Origin: Spisula solida
Lineage: Eukaryota > Mollusca > Bivalvia > Venerida > Mactridae
Direction: 5' to 3'
NCBI GenBank assembly: GCA_947247005.1
Contig: OX365950.1
Span: 11,420,720 to 11,484,719, forward strand
DNA: 64,000 nt
Shown: positions 44,608-58,384 of the stretch, in pieces
How positions within the stretch are numbered: position 1 is the stretch's first letter
Layout: every line of letters starts with the position of its first letter
Program-made: the position numbers and the translations under genes
Notes under the pieces: model-generated
Seen by the model: the letters and a program-made list of their open reading frames with translations, nothing else
Databases searched by the model: none
What the model was told of the DNA's origin: nothing

Positions 44608-46832
44608 TTTTGATTTTTAACAATTTTTTTTAGTTTTATATTGTAATAAACCATTTCCTATCGTTAAAATTATGCTATATGACGTACTTTTCCTATTAGC
44701 CCTTATGACTGAGTCAAATATATAACATGTAAAGGGTTTTGTCACAAATTCTTATACACGTTTTGTTTCGGCCATATGTCCCTTTTTGTAGAGTTCTACC
44801 GTGATGAATAAATCTTTTTCTTCAAGTCAACAATTTACCTTAAAATTTCCGGCGTGTATGTTTTTAGATAAAATAAGAAAAGACGAGATATGTGTGTTAT
44901 AATGTGTTTTCTAATAAAACGCTAAATCTATGTAAATTTCTGAAGAGGCGTTTTTGCTTTTTTCAAACCAACTGTGTTCGTGTTTGAAAGATAACTAATA
45001 TTTTGATTGGTTGAAATTAAATTGACAAACACATCCCTGCAGTAAGCTTAGATTATCATATTTTATCTAAAGTGATTAATACACAAATACGTTTATCAAT
45101 TATTTCCTGACAAATAAAACGCTGCATCATTGCACGATTATATAAATACTGATACTAATCAAAATTAGTTTATAATATCCAAAGTAGCACTTACTGAATA
45201 AATTAAACACGTATTTTAAATACGTATAAATACATTTTGAATTGAAGAGTACTTTTACAATGGCCCGCAGTCGAACCTATTTCACAGTTGGTTTCTGTAC
45301 CTACCAAGTGAAACAAAATGTATAGCTTTCCAAAGTTTACATTAAATCAGTATTTTTAGATCTAATGAGAATTTTAACTTGAAATAATATCATTTAATTC
45401 CAACGTTAGATATATTTGCAAGATTTGACTATATTTATGATATTTGAAGACATGTACACCATGTAAGTATGCAGGTGACTTTTTGGAACGTACTATACAA
45501 AATATACATTAGACGGCTCTGAACGGCGCCTTTCTGCAAACATGGAGATATTGTAAGATGAAAGTTGAGACGAAAAATCAACACAACCTAGTCCGATAAT
45601 TGACAACATAACTTATTCTTTAAAGGGGCTTTATTAAACCTAGAATTCATTGGATGGTATAATCAGTAGTTTCTGTTACAGCGAAACATCGTGCAAGGGG
45701 TCAGCAGATCCAAATTTTCGTTTAAGCCGACTTTACTCACGTGATACCATTTGAAGTCCGATGCATATATATCAACGATATGAACAGGTTGCTAAGTACG
45801 GAAGTCTTAGTGCAGTTCCGTCCAATACGTTACGATACGACGGTCCAATTATGAAATTGCGATGTTTTTCGGATACGATCCGATACTCGGATAACAGACT
45901 ATATATGAACTTGTATCAACTAATTCAAATATTTCATGTTCTACGGCGAGTGTTTGGAATTACAAAAGTACCATGTAACGTGCATTACGTCTATATCCGT
46001 TTAGTGTAAAGAAAAATATAAACAACATAATTATTTGATTCTATTTAGACTATTCTTTGCTAACAGATAATAACAAATCTGACAGTGAAGTCAGCACTCA
46101 ACAGAAACTGCAGATCATGAAACACACAACAGAGAACAGTGTAACGTTACAAAAAGAAAAGCATAAATCACAAGTACTAAATTGTTCGTTTATAGTGAGG
46201 ATACAGATTGGCGGGTAGCAGTTTCAAGCAGTTTTCTGTGTCAGCATTGTTATGTTATTGACAATGTATGCGATCATTCTTACACTAACGCACCTGTCAG
46301 GAAGTTTAATATTACTTTCTTTGTGTTTTCAAACAATTATGCACGCATATTTTCACTTTAACAGAAACCACAAATTTCGCTACATTTAGCTTCACGTTAC
46401 AGTATGTCCGTTATGCGTATTATTGCCTTAAGATAACAAGACACAGTATTGGTTACATCCCTGGATAGATATCCGACAAATAGACATCCGATGTGACAGT
46501 TATGTTACAAAAATCATTTCCCCTCAAAGGTTCCATTTAGACGGTCATGTAACATTTCCGGCGTAGCCTCATCATGATTTGGACTTTAAATATTGTTGTT
46601 GTTGTACTTCAAAGATTCGGAAAATAAAGTGGACACACATGTTTGCTAAAGGATACATCAAGAATGTTGCAAGAGGGTTCCAGCTAAAAGAGGGTTACAT
46701 TACCACGTAGTACAGGCGACTTCCCTTTTGTCAAGAATAGAGTCGAAGGATGGAATCCTGTAATTACAGGTTATAACTGTAAATTGATATGGATGTTTGG
46801 TCCAGATGGTATACGATGCTAGGTTGTCATAG
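44608..46832. other. intergenic sequence
   Basis: AT-rich; no gene, tRNA or repeat could be supported. Confidence 0.5.
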
Positions 46833-49800
46833 TTATGGATACTGGCCTGTGGTGGCTATGGATACTGGTGTGTGGTGTATATGGATACTGGCTTGTGGGG
46901 TATATTGATACCGGTGTGTGGGGTATATGGATACTGGTGTGTGGGGTATATGGATACTGGTGTGTGGGGAATATGGATACTGGCTTGTGGGGTATATGGA
47001 TACTGGCTTGTGGTGGCTATGGATACTGGCTTGTGGGGTATATGGATACTGGTGTGTGGTGGCTATGGATACTGGCCTGTTGGGGCTATTGATACTGGCT
47101 TGTGGGGAATATGGATACCGGCTTGTGGGGTATATGGATACTGGCCTGTGGGGGCTATGGATACTGGCCTGTGGTGGCTATTGATAATGGCTTCTGGGGT
47201 ATATGGATACTGGCCTGTGGTGGCTATGGATACTGGCCTGTGGTGGCTATTGATAATGGCTTGTGGGGTATATGGATACTGGCCTGTGGTGGGTTGATAA
47301 TGGCTTGTGGGGTATATGGATACTGGCCTGTGGTGGCTATGGATACTGGCTTGTGGGGGCTATGGATACTGGCCTGTGGGGGCTATGGATACTGGCTTGT
47401 GGGGGCTATTGATAATGGCTTGTGTGGTATATAGATACTGGCCTGTGGTGGCTATGGATACTGGCCTGTGGTGGCTATTGATAATGGCTTGTGGGGTATA
47501 TGGATACTGGCCTGTGGTGGATTGATAATGGCTTGTGAGGTATATGGATACTGGCCTGTGGTGGCTATGGATACTGGCTTGTGTGGGCTATGGATACTGA
47601 CTTGTGGGGGCTATGGATACTGACCTGTGGGGGCTATTGATACTGGCTTGTGGGGTATATGGATACTGGCTTGCGGGGGCTATGGATACTGGCCTGTGGG
47701 GACTATTGATACTGGCTTGTGGGGTATATGGATACTGGCCTGTGGGGGCTATTGATACTAGCTTGTGGGGTATATGGATACTGGCCTGTGGGGGCTATGG
47801 ATACTTGCTTGTGGGGGCTATGTATACTGGCCTGTGGTGGCTATGGATACTGGCTTGTGGGGGCTATGGATACTGGCCTGTGGCGGCTATGGATACTGGC
47901 TTGTGGGGTATATGGATCCTGGCCTGTGGTGGCTATGGGTACTGGCTTGTGGGGGCTATGGATACTGGCTTGTGGGGGTTATGGATACTGGCTTGTGGGG
48001 GTTATTGATACTGGTGTGTGGGGTAGATGGTACTGGCCTGTGGGGTATATGGATACTGGTGTGTGGGGGCTATGGATACTGGCTTGAGGGGGTTATAGAT
48101 ACTGGCTTGTGGGGGTTATAGATACTGGCTTGTGGGTTATATGGATACTGGTGTGTGGGGGCTATGGATACTGACATGTGGGGGCTATGGATACTGGCTT
48201 GTGGCGGCTATTGATACTGGCCTGTGGGGTAATGGATACCGGTGTGTGGGGTATATGGATACTGGCCTGTGGGGGCTATGGATACTGGCTTGTGGGGGCT
48301 ATGCATACTGACTTGTGGGGGCTATGGATACTGGTGTGTGGGTTGTATGGATACTGACTTGTGGGGGCTATGGATACTGGCCTGTGGGGCTATGGATACT
48401 GGCCTGTGGGTATAAGGATACTGGCTTGTGGGGTAATGGATACCGGTGTGTGGGTATATGGATACTGGCCTGTGGGGTAATGGATACCGGCTTGTGGCGG
48501 CTATTGATACTGGCCTGTGGGGGTTATGGATACTGGCTTGTGGGGTATATGAATACTGGCTTGTTGGGTATATGGATACCGGCTTGTAGCGGCTATTGAT
48601 ACTAGCCTGTGGTGGCTATGGATACTGGTATGTGGGGTATATGGATACTGGCTTGTGGGGGCTATGGATACTGGCCTGTGGGGTATATGGATACTGGCGT
48701 GTGGGTAATGGATACCGGTGTGTGGGGTATATGGATACTGGCCTGTGGGGTAATGGATACCGGCTTGTGGCGGCTATTGATATGGGCCTGTGGAAGTATA
48801 TGGATACTGGCTTGTGTGGTATATGGATACTGGCTTGTGGGGTTATGGATACCGGCTTGTGGCGGCTATTGATACTGGCCTGTGGTGGCTATGGATACTG
48901 GTGTGTGGGGTATATGGATACTGGCTTGTGGGGGCTATGGATACTGGCCTATGGGGGCTATGGATACTGGCCTATGGGGTATATGGATACTGGCTTGTGG
49001 GGTAATGGATACCGGTGTGTGGGGTATATGGATACTGGCCTGTGGGGGCTATGGATACCGGCTTGTGGCGGCTATTGATACTGGCCTGTGGGGGTTATGG
49101 ATACTGGCTTTGGGGTATATGGATACTGGCTTGTTGGGTAATGGATACCGGTGTGTGGGGTATATGGATACTGGCCTGTGGGGTAATGGATACCGGCTTG
49201 TGGCGGCTATTGATACTGGCCTGTGGGGGTTATGGATACTGGCTTGTGGGGGTTATGGATACCGGCTTGTGGCGGCTATTGATACTGGCCTCTGTTGGCT
49301 TTTGATACTGGCCTGTGGGGTATATGGATACTGGCTTGTGGGGTATATGGATACCGGTGTGTGTGGTATATGGATACTGGCCTGTGGGGTATATGGATAC
49401 TGGCCTGTGGGGTATATGGATACTGGCCTGTGGGGGCTATGGATACCGGCTTGTGGTGGCTTTTGATACTGGCCTGTGGGGTAATGGATACCGGCTTGTG
49501 GTGGCTATTGATACTGGCCAGTGGGGTTATGGATACCGGCTTATGGGGGCTATGGATACTGGCATGTGGGGTATATGGATACCGGCTTGTTGCGGCTATT
49601 GATACTGGCCTTAGGGGTTATTGATACCGGCTTGTGGGGGCTATTGTCACTGACTTGTGGGGCTATTAATACTGACTGGTTGGTGCTATTGATGCTGGCT
49701 TGTGGGGGCTATGGATACCGGCTCGTTGGGGCTATGGATACTGACTTGTGGGGGTTATGGATACTGGCTTGTGGGGGCGATTGATACCGGCTTGTGGGGG

Positions 49801-49965
49801 CTATGGATACTGGCATGTGGGGGCTATGGATACTGACTTGTCGGCGCTATGGGTACTGGCTTGTGGGCTATTGATACTGGCTTGTGCTTACTATGGATAC
49901 TGGCCTGTGGGTACAATGAATACTGGCATGTGGGGTTTATGAATACCGGCGTGTGGGGTTATGAA
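46833..49965. repeat. 23-bp satellite, about 3.1 kb, about 136 copies
   Basis: The unit is tatggatactggcttgtggg + gta, or with ggc in place of the last triplet. Variants include cctgtg/cttgtg/gtgtgtg and gtaatggatacc. From about 48.2 to 49.3 kb a longer block beginning ggtaatggataccggtgtgt recurs near 48227, 48432, 48703, 49001 and 49137, so there is higher-order structure. Three units make 69 bp, so all plus frames read Asp-Thr-Gly-Leu-Trp / Trp-Ile-Leu-Ala-Cys / Gly-Tyr-Trp repeats; these are not genes. Confidence 0.96.
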
Positions 49966-52776
49966 TTCATTGTACCAACAAGGTAAACATTATTATGCAA
50001 CGCAACAACTTGGATTTAATTACATCTGTATTTGTATATTGTAACACCATAGCACACTTTTCAAGGTTAATTCATACGGTCCTTGGTGTTATTACAGTTA
50101 CTTATGTAATACATTATGTGAAGGTATCCGCCCAGATATGCTTCTGTTATATGCGTATACATTTCATATAAGTTTCATACTAATCGGTACATTTAGTCAT
50201 AAATTACTGGCCTTACATTCCAGTCGATATACTGGTCACCATTAGTAAGTAATCTCTAAATTACTGAATGTATATAAAACAACTGGTATCGACAGGGTTT
50301 AAACCCTGCAAATAGGTTATACCACAGTGACCCACACATTGGTCGAACTCCCCCAAATCGGGTTCGGACCCAACACACCGGTTAAACTACCGGAACCCAA
50401 CAAACAGCTCGTTTGTTTCTAAACGTCTTTAAAACATCTATTTCGTAGAAACGTTTTTAAAAGTCTACAGGTTTGTTTATTACCAAGAAACATACAGTCA
50501 TTGTAATTGTCACTAACTTGTGGAAAAGTTCATAACATAAAGTTCTGCCAGGCCAATGAGTATTCCGTTTCGCCATTATTTTAAGTTTAGCATTAAGCTG
50601 CTTGTCGCGAAAACTGACGAAAAAGCAAGATACTTACAATGTTCGTTTCTGTCTGACAAGTGACAATTCTTTTGGCGCCCGCGTCCAAGTCTCGGCTCCA
50701 ACTGTAACCTTGTTTTTTTCACGTTGTAGTTTACATGTATAGGCCATGGACTGTCTGGTGGTTTTCGAAGCTGGTTTGTGCAATGTGCGACCTAACCATT
50801 GTATGTACGTTACCAATGGTATTCATTCCTGATTGTATCGGTGGTCCAAGAGCCATGGTACTTATATTTACTTTTTTGAGCACGGATAAAATAATTATCA
50901 AGTAGGAGCAAGATATTAATATTTAAGCAGCACAATGTGCTTGGTATAAACATTTTTATTTGCATACTATACTAGGATAGTGTGAGAAGTTTAGGTGCAC
51001 CCAAGTAACGTTATTTATAATATACAAATGTATATATATATGGTTTTTTTTGTAATTCAACACAAACATAAACTGCAACGGGAAATATGACAATGAATGG
51101 ATGATACTAGTGTTATCATGAAGCTGCGTTAATTTATGAGAACTTCGTCATATATCTCTGCCATACGTTGATACATTTTATCACTCATTTTAAAGATTGA
51201 AAGACAAGTGTAGTTTAACACAGCGTGATTAATGACGGGAACATAAATATATAGAATTCAGTGATCCCTGTCAAACTGAAGCACAAACTGAAAGTGTCCG
51301 AAACTCTTTTTTAGAAAAATATGAAAATTTATCATAGTGACAAAATAGCATTTTTAACAGTTGGGCAGTTTTAATAAGTGTCGATACTATCTTGGAAAAG
51401 CTTTGGGAAAAATGAACTGCAATGTTTGCACCTACGTACAACTGCAATAGGCCGACGATACAGTATATCCTGCAATATACAAGTGTAGGCTTTTCTGATT
51501 GGACGATTGCGTCGGTATTTCGCAGCATTATAATGATGTAAACATCCCAAAACACCAAGATTGTAACTTCGGCAATTTAAGTGATGGCATGGGAAAGGAA
51601 GATTGAAGCTGTACAAACATCCGCCACTGCTGGAAGGTAAAAGACGTTTACGATCGCTTGCTAAACCTAACAGTCACCCCACTGCACAAGTAATTTAAAT
51701 TTCAAATTTATCAAACAATTTAAAGCTAATGTTTAGAGAAAGGTCACGGCTTTTGGAATGATACATCTTTTAACGGATATAATAAATGTGAAATTGTATA
51801 TAGACGCTCCATTTAGCAGTAAAAAAGAAAATTTTATGCATAGTCACTTTTACACCACATGCTGCCAGTGAAAATGATACATTTATATCTTACTTTGCAT
51901 ATGTTAAATACCAGGGGTCGCTTTATACATAATCTATCGCAATTTTCTTATTAAATGATTCGATGAATTATATACATTGGGTGAATGTAATCCTTTCCTA
52001 GCGATGTGATCGATTGGTCTACCCACAGTCAGAGGGATAAAAACCAAGTGGCTTGTTCAATAGAGCCGCTTACATCCAGGGGACAAACTGTTAGTTGTGC
52101 CGCAATATGACATATCACTATATTATTGCCTCTATTCCCGGGTGTTTGCTTTCTTTCGGTCGGCGCTTTTCTTTAATATATACCACAGAGATGGCATAAA
52201 TTTTCATTAATAGCATACTTTTTAAAGTGTCTGTGGTAAATAAAAATTGTAATGTAAAGTCAAGTGATATCATTTTTATCATAATTATATTTTGATACAG
52301 GATCCCGGGTGGATGTCGAGAATTGACCGAGAATAATGTGGCGTTAGTGACGGATTTGGTTCACGTGAATATAAGTCACTTCGATATAGAAATTGCTCAA
52401 TTTTCCCACAGAACTAAACGTTATACTGCAGCCACGTGTTAATTGCCACTGTGCAGGACATCTGCTGGAGACTGGATCCCTTGTTTCCTAGTTAGTACTA
52501 ATATATGTATCCAAAGGCTCAAAGGAACGCAACATTTACATGCATTTGTTGTCATTTAAACTGCGCTCTACGTTTTGGTTTTCCATGCGCCATATAACAA
52601 CATTAATTAAATCAAAACTGATGTGTTTACTACTGATTGCTTTTGCTAGTTAGTTCTGTGTTAATGTTATTTTTCAATTTATTATTGGAAATTGACAGCA
52701 GTGAATTGGCTTTTTGAAATCATCTTTTGAGAATAATCTTCTGTTTGTCTTAGACATACACTGGCTAGTCATCGTT
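49966..52776. other. intergenic sequence
   Basis: AT-rich. At 50284-50400, read on the minus strand, a decayed tRNA-like block (gtttaaaccctg, gttcggacccaacac) is visible. Minus frames at 50634-50816 and 51271-51616 lack supporting splice sites or family resemblance. Confidence 0.5.
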
Positions 52777-53018
52777 CTGATAATCTCGGACTGTATTGCA
52801 TTGCAATAGACCGGAGACAAACGAATTTGACCGAGCTTTCACGATCGGCTAGTCATGTGTCTATGGCGGCCAAGTGCTTAGGACGCAATTGAAGAGAAAC
52901 TTGCTATCATACCAATTATTCCACTTTTTGCAATCGTGAAAGCTCGGCCTTTTCCGTTTGTCTCCAGTAAATATACATATATCTATTGCAATGCATAAAG
53001 ACCGAGTTGATCAAACTG
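52777..53018. mobile_element. foldback MITE, family with 54490-55105
   Basis: The left arm contains ctcgg, tgcattgcaatag, ggagacaaacg and ccgagctttcacgat. The right arm has the same blocks inverted (atcgtgaaagctcgg, cgtttgtctcc, ctattgcaatgca, ccgag). Arms are about 70-80 bp and the spacer about 85 bp. Confidence 0.7.
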
Positions 53019-53104
53019 CATTTTTTGGAGAATCTCAACATTTTAATATTTTTCTGAATACAAATTGGTGTTTACGAATCCACTTTATTAATCCGATAAT
53101 TACC

Positions 53105-53330
53105 GCCTCCTCAGTAGCCTAGTGGTAGAGCGTTCACTTCGAGTGCGGGAGGTCCGGCGGGTTGGATCACAGGCCGCGGTCGAAATAAAAATGGTACCAA
53201 CAATGTCCTTGCTAGAGGGAAACTGGCATCTCTTCTCCCATAGCCTTGTGGCGATGGATAACATCGGGAATGATGTACCGAGTTTGGAAAAAATTGTATA
53301 CAATCGACTTTAAATAAATTAGTATAAACT
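53105..53330 (+). mobile_element. tRNA-derived SINE
   Basis: The A box gtagcctagtggtagagcgt and a decayed B box gggttggatcac are followed by aggccgcggtcgaaataaaa and a body ending near tttaaataaatt. It does not fold as a tRNA. It shares its head with the minus-strand copy at 23405. Confidence 0.6.
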
Positions 53331-54489
53331 AATCCGATAATCGCTGCAAATATGCATAAATACATACATATATTGTAGTATAACGAGTTGTCAACTTATA
53401 TTATAATATAATACTAGTATGTGTTATTATGTAATATTATATATAATATATTAACTTATGATTTATATACCGTTAAATAACCCCGAATATTACATTTATG
53501 AAATATGCATTTGTTACCCAATTTGATATCAGTTTATTAACAAAAGATGACTCAAATACCTTGTCACATTCATACCACTAATGAGAAATGTAAAAAGACA
53601 GAACAATACTCCGTGCTCATATGAAATGTGTTCCAATAAATCATGTCAAATTAAAGAACACCGTTAATCGTAATGTTTTACTCAACATTATTTTTCTATA
53701 ATTTCTGTATTCTTCATTTTTCATAATCCGATAGTCAGGGACAGTAAAATAGATGAGTTTTCAACATCACGACATTCTCACATCAGTGTGATTTTTTTCA
53801 TTTCTAAAAATAATAATATCTTGGTGATATATGTAATTCGAATTGAATAGACTAATTTAAGACAAGTGTATGTTAGACTGATCAGGTGAATGTATGGGGA
53901 TTTATAATTATGTCGTTTTTAAATGTATGAGAGAGTCAGTTGACATAACTAGTTCTCCTTGATTACTAATCAGCGTTCTTAGTAATCAGCGATGACATCA
54001 AACGTCGCACATAGATGGCGCGTTCGTAACGCTGTTCCGCATATCCTTGACAGTGGAACACACTTACGAACAAACCGGAACACTGTTCGGAACATGTCTT
54101 TTCTGAGCCCGCCACAAAGGTGGTGCAGCCAGAACAGTCACGTGATTACAACAACAACAACAATTGTGTCATAAAATAGAATATTATAAATTTATTTTCC
54201 AATTATGGGCCATTGAGGACGAGAAGACACATTTAAATTTATCCTAATGCATATTTCTTTATTAAATATTACGGCTGCAACTATAATTTTGGTTATCTTA
54301 AACATTTTACTTTCTGTTCCGTTTTTGAATGTTAGTTGTTCCACGGATGTACACTAATGTATTTCCGTGATTGTTCGGAGGAGAACATTCGCCACACTGT
54401 CCAGGACGGTTTCGTTGATTTCGTAAGTTGTTCGGAGTAGAACATCCCGCACAGTGTGCGGAACAGACGTTACGAACATACCCAGAAAC
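53331..54489. other. intergenic sequence
   Basis: AT-rich, with TA-rich runs near 53397-53450. Nothing else is seen. Confidence 0.5.
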
Positions 54490-55105
54490 TGTTATGGGCA
54501 TTCTGTTCACCTCGGCCTTTATACATTGCAATATTTAACGGATACAAACGGAAATGGCCGAGCTTTCACGATTGTGTATATGGGATGCCTATGGTGTTAA
54601 ATGGATAGCTGTAAGAATGCAAAATAGTTTATTTCTAAAAGACATGTCTGTTTATTTTTGAAAATTACTGCATCGCTTCGTCTCGCCAAACTGTATTATA
54701 TGCAGCTAATGAAACGACAAATTGAGACTTACTTGTATGCATGTGCTAAACCCTTGCAATACTAGTATATCATGGTATAAACATAAACTTACAAGCCATT
54801 TGTGCTTTTCTAAATGTGCATGTCTTACGCTATGGTATTTCCTAATTAGCATTTCCATATGGTAGAACTCGAATTTCGGGAATACCGAATAATTAATTAT
54901 AATATTGTCATGATTCGTTACGAAACTTGAGTCTCGATAAGGAGTTTGTAATGGAGAGAATTTCGCCAATAAGCCAGCAGATTGGCTTAGATTTCTGTGT
55001 ATGACTCGTATGTCGTACTATCATGAAAGCTGGGCCTTGTCCGTTTGCCCCGGTAAATGCGAATGCAAGTAATAAAGGGCCGAGGTGATCGGAATGGTAG
55101 ATGTA
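54490..55105. mobile_element. larger relative of the 52777 foldback element
   Basis: The ends carry the same blocks as 52777-53018 (cctcggcctttatacattgc, acaaacgg, ccgagctttcacgattg and their inverse at about 55020-55105), but the interior is about 430 bp and unrelated to the first copy. It could be a longer family member or one with a later insertion. Confidence 0.55.
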
Positions 55106-56570
55106 TAGTAGTTGAAAATTAAAATTTGAAATTGACTTGATTTCTTTCAAATGGAAATAGAATCGTACTACTAGTATATACAGGTACAGGTGATTGACCT
55201 TAGTTCTTCTTGCAGCGTCATTCATCACTAGAATATACTTACCATAAATATTTGAAATACAAACGTTATCACGCGGTTATTACGCTAGGATTCTATGACA
55301 TACTTAGCTTCTAATTCAGGATTGAAATTTCACCTTCTGTAATCACCACCATGTAATAGACGTGTAATTGGTTGTCAAATATAATAATACATATAAATTA
55401 TATCAACGTTCATTTCTCCAAGTTTTTACCTAACCTCATGCAATTACAAACGCACTGCATACTCTAATTAATACGAATAGCAGCTAACACCAAACTAATT
55501 ATTAAAAGCGAATTAGGCAAGCATATAATTATGTCACAGTTTAGATGCAAAAAGGCAAACTAGGCAGGCATATTATTATATAACAGGTTAGATACTGTAT
55601 TATTCCCGTATAAAACCTTGTGCCTTTGTCAAAGTCCATATTCATAACTTTATACAAACTAAAGGTATTCATATTGTATTTCAAATAGCACTCAACAATG
55701 TGCAATGTATTATGCACTTACTTTTAAAATATTTCAATTAATACAGTGGTAGAACTGCTGCTCACATTGCTTGCCACCCTATCGCTGACGGTAGGGTTTT
55801 CGATGTTTCAACTGGGTATTAATACCCAGGTTTTAATTAGTTTTAAACTGCATGAGCGGTAAGTTGAAGGGTAATTGATCCATTTACAACGAGAAAGATA
55901 GAAAAATAGGTGATTTTCGGTGTGTTTTCCTGAATGTTAGATGTGAATATTTCAATGCATCACGATCAAAGAGCACTCGTTGTAGGTCATCTTCGGCCAC
56001 TTACCTATCTCAAAGATTCAAAAATAAAAGAATGGTGAATCAAAACATTAATTTGACCAGCATTTTCTGCACACTACTCGGTCGTATAGAATCCAGGCGC
56101 TCGCAAATACGCTAAGAGACGATGTAGACATGAGTATCAAACGGTCGGTTGGTAACGGTAGATTGGAGCTCGAGAAGTTGTAACCAAAGGGAGACAACTA
56201 ATGATAGAACTGTAATGATATTTGGTAAACAGTTAATCAAATTGAGTAGTAAGATAACGTGACAATAAGCAACTACTTTTAATGTATATTGTAAACCGTA
56301 ACCACAAGCACGGACAGACAGACAGACGGACGGACGGACGGACGGACGGACATAAAACACGGGCGCCACCACGAGTTCTACCTTAGGTGGTATTGTCATT
56401 CACGGTTTAAGATCAAAGGAATGAGCACTTGAAGAGCAAAAGAATTTAGTGTTACGGAATGAATTCAATATATTTCCGTTGTGTTAGGCCACACACACCA
56501 CCTGAGGTAGTTTTCGAGTGTACGGATCAATGCCAATAGGCCTCGATCTACTGAAGCATCCAAAGTACAA
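55106..56570. other. intergenic sequence
   Basis: AT-rich. It contains a perfect 18-bp palindrome, ctgggtattaatacccag, near 55811 and the tetranucleotide run below. No gene is supported. Confidence 0.5.
56312..56352. repeat. GACA/GACG tetranucleotide microsatellite
   Basis: About three gaca units pass into about seven gacg units (gacagacagacggacggacg...). Confidence 0.9.
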
Positions 56571-56660
56571 ATCTCAGCTCAAATTGATATTTTACTCACA
56601 TTAGTCTGAGCTTGAGACAAATTTATAGTTGGATCTTCTGGAATTTTACTGCAATAAATA
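56571..56660. repeat. dispersed repeat, copy B
   Basis: aaatctcagctcaaattgat and following ttttactca match the segment at 1010 in this window with scattered differences. Confidence 0.5.
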
Positions 56661-56847
56661 CCGAACAACGTACCGATCGGAAACTGGTCTCAAACGGATA
56701 TTAAATCATTGCTATGGCACAATATTTCTACTAAAATTTAGCTAAGGTTGAGAATCGGTGCCTGATTCCGGAGCCGGGATGATTCTTTATCAGTGGTTGT
56801 TTATTTATAGGAAAACGAGCACAATCAGCAAACCGCCGTGTATAACG

Positions 56848-57100
56848 GGGGGGAGCGGAGGTCTAGCGGTAGGGCGCGCGCTTTTGAATTGAGAAGTACC
56901 GGTTCGATTCCGGTCTGTGCCACTATATATTTCTCTGAGCAAGAATAACCCAACTTGTTCCACTCGACTAATGTGTGAATTGGTACCTGTGAGGTTGGTG
57001 TCTGTACATGTTCGATACTCCTGGAAACCGTATCTCAATGTTGGCTGCACACCCACCAGGGGTGAAATAGTCTCCAAGGGGATACTCGAACGCAGGTTTC
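56848..57100 (+). mobile_element. tRNA-derived SINE
   Basis: A box ggaggtctagcggtaggg and intact B box ggttcgattcc at tRNA-like spacing, followed by a non-tRNA body of about 170 bp. The anticodon arm and acceptor ends do not pair, so it is not a functional tRNA gene. Confidence 0.6.
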
Positions 57101-58384
57101 TTTAGCTTAGGTAGCCAATTACCAGTTTTTAAATATCAAAGAGTGATTGAACCACTGAATTGCTGAAAGCGGCCCTCGAACATTGGTAACTTAACTTTTA
57201 ACTATTGTGAACCAAACGTTGACAACTATGATAAAAATGAAGCTTGAATAATGCAATATGAAGGCAATGCCCGTATATCGTATATGTTTTCAAACAGTTT
57301 AATATTTTAATGATGTGAAAATACTAACGTTAAGTAACTAGATTTGAATCTAATTGCTACAGTCTCGGTTTGTGTACAATACTACACAATACCACATGAC
57401 AGATAGTATGTTATTCCTGATACCGGTAATATGTTGACTTTAATTAAAAATTCTAATTAAAATAGTACAGACTTAAGTGATGTTGTCGGTTGAAATGTTA
57501 GAACTGTTGGTCGGGCGATCTCGTAGATTGTATACAACCTGCCTCCCCTAACAATAGCCCGTATATTAATCATCAAAAATACCATATTTTATTTTATTTT
57601 TTAATAACCAATGCATTTTTTTTAAAAATACATTATTTACGGGTATTGTGGCTGTGAACAAATATATCATAACTATCGTTGGCCTTAATATGAAAATAAT
57701 TTTGTCTAATTTCAGGTCTGAATATGATTTAATTGAAATGGTTCGAGGTATTCAAACATATATGAGTTTTTCGCTCATATCTTTGTACATACATAAGTAA
57801 CCATAATGAGTATTATATGGATGCCAACAGCTATATAGGGGTTTTTACGTCGGGTCGAGATACAATCTTTATATGTTATTTACATCACTTAAACACCGTT
57901 TTCTTTTTACAATTTATTAACATTAAAGAAAAGATGAAAGACAGAAATAACCAGAAAATAATCTACCGACAGAATGATATGGTCTTCTGTTATTCAAACG
58001 GCAAAACAACGATTTGAGATAACAACTAGAAATATGCGAGCGTCAAAAATAAATACATATCAAAATTATGATAGGAAATTATGTAAATGTAATGAATTTA
58101 GTTTAATATGTCCGCGGGTGAAGTATATTTATTTAAGTATATATTACGTATGTACAGAAAATATTACATTCTGTAAGTTGATACGGCGAATCGTCTGATT
58201 GTAAAATAGTAATTAATGTGTACACGTATCCTACTTGAAAAAATAATTCTTTTTAAAAAATCAAAGTGCAGTTTTATACTGCGCCAACGTTTCGGAGTAA
58301 ACGCCTTTTGGGAAATCACGATTTTTGTTGTAGTATATGGAGACTCTCCGTCAGAAGACGTGTTTATTCGCATTTAGCAAACAT
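57101..58384. other. intergenic sequence
   Basis: AT-rich; nothing recognisable was found. Confidence 0.5.

Noticed and set aside
46835..49942. Many overlapping plus-strand open frames of 60-194 codons with Trp/Gly/Tyr repeats
   Set aside because: They are frames of the 23-bp satellite; all three frames are open at once and no start, splice or family signal is present.
50284..50400. tRNA gene on the minus strand
   Set aside because: Only B-box-like blocks are present; acceptor and anticodon stems do not pair. At most a SINE relic.
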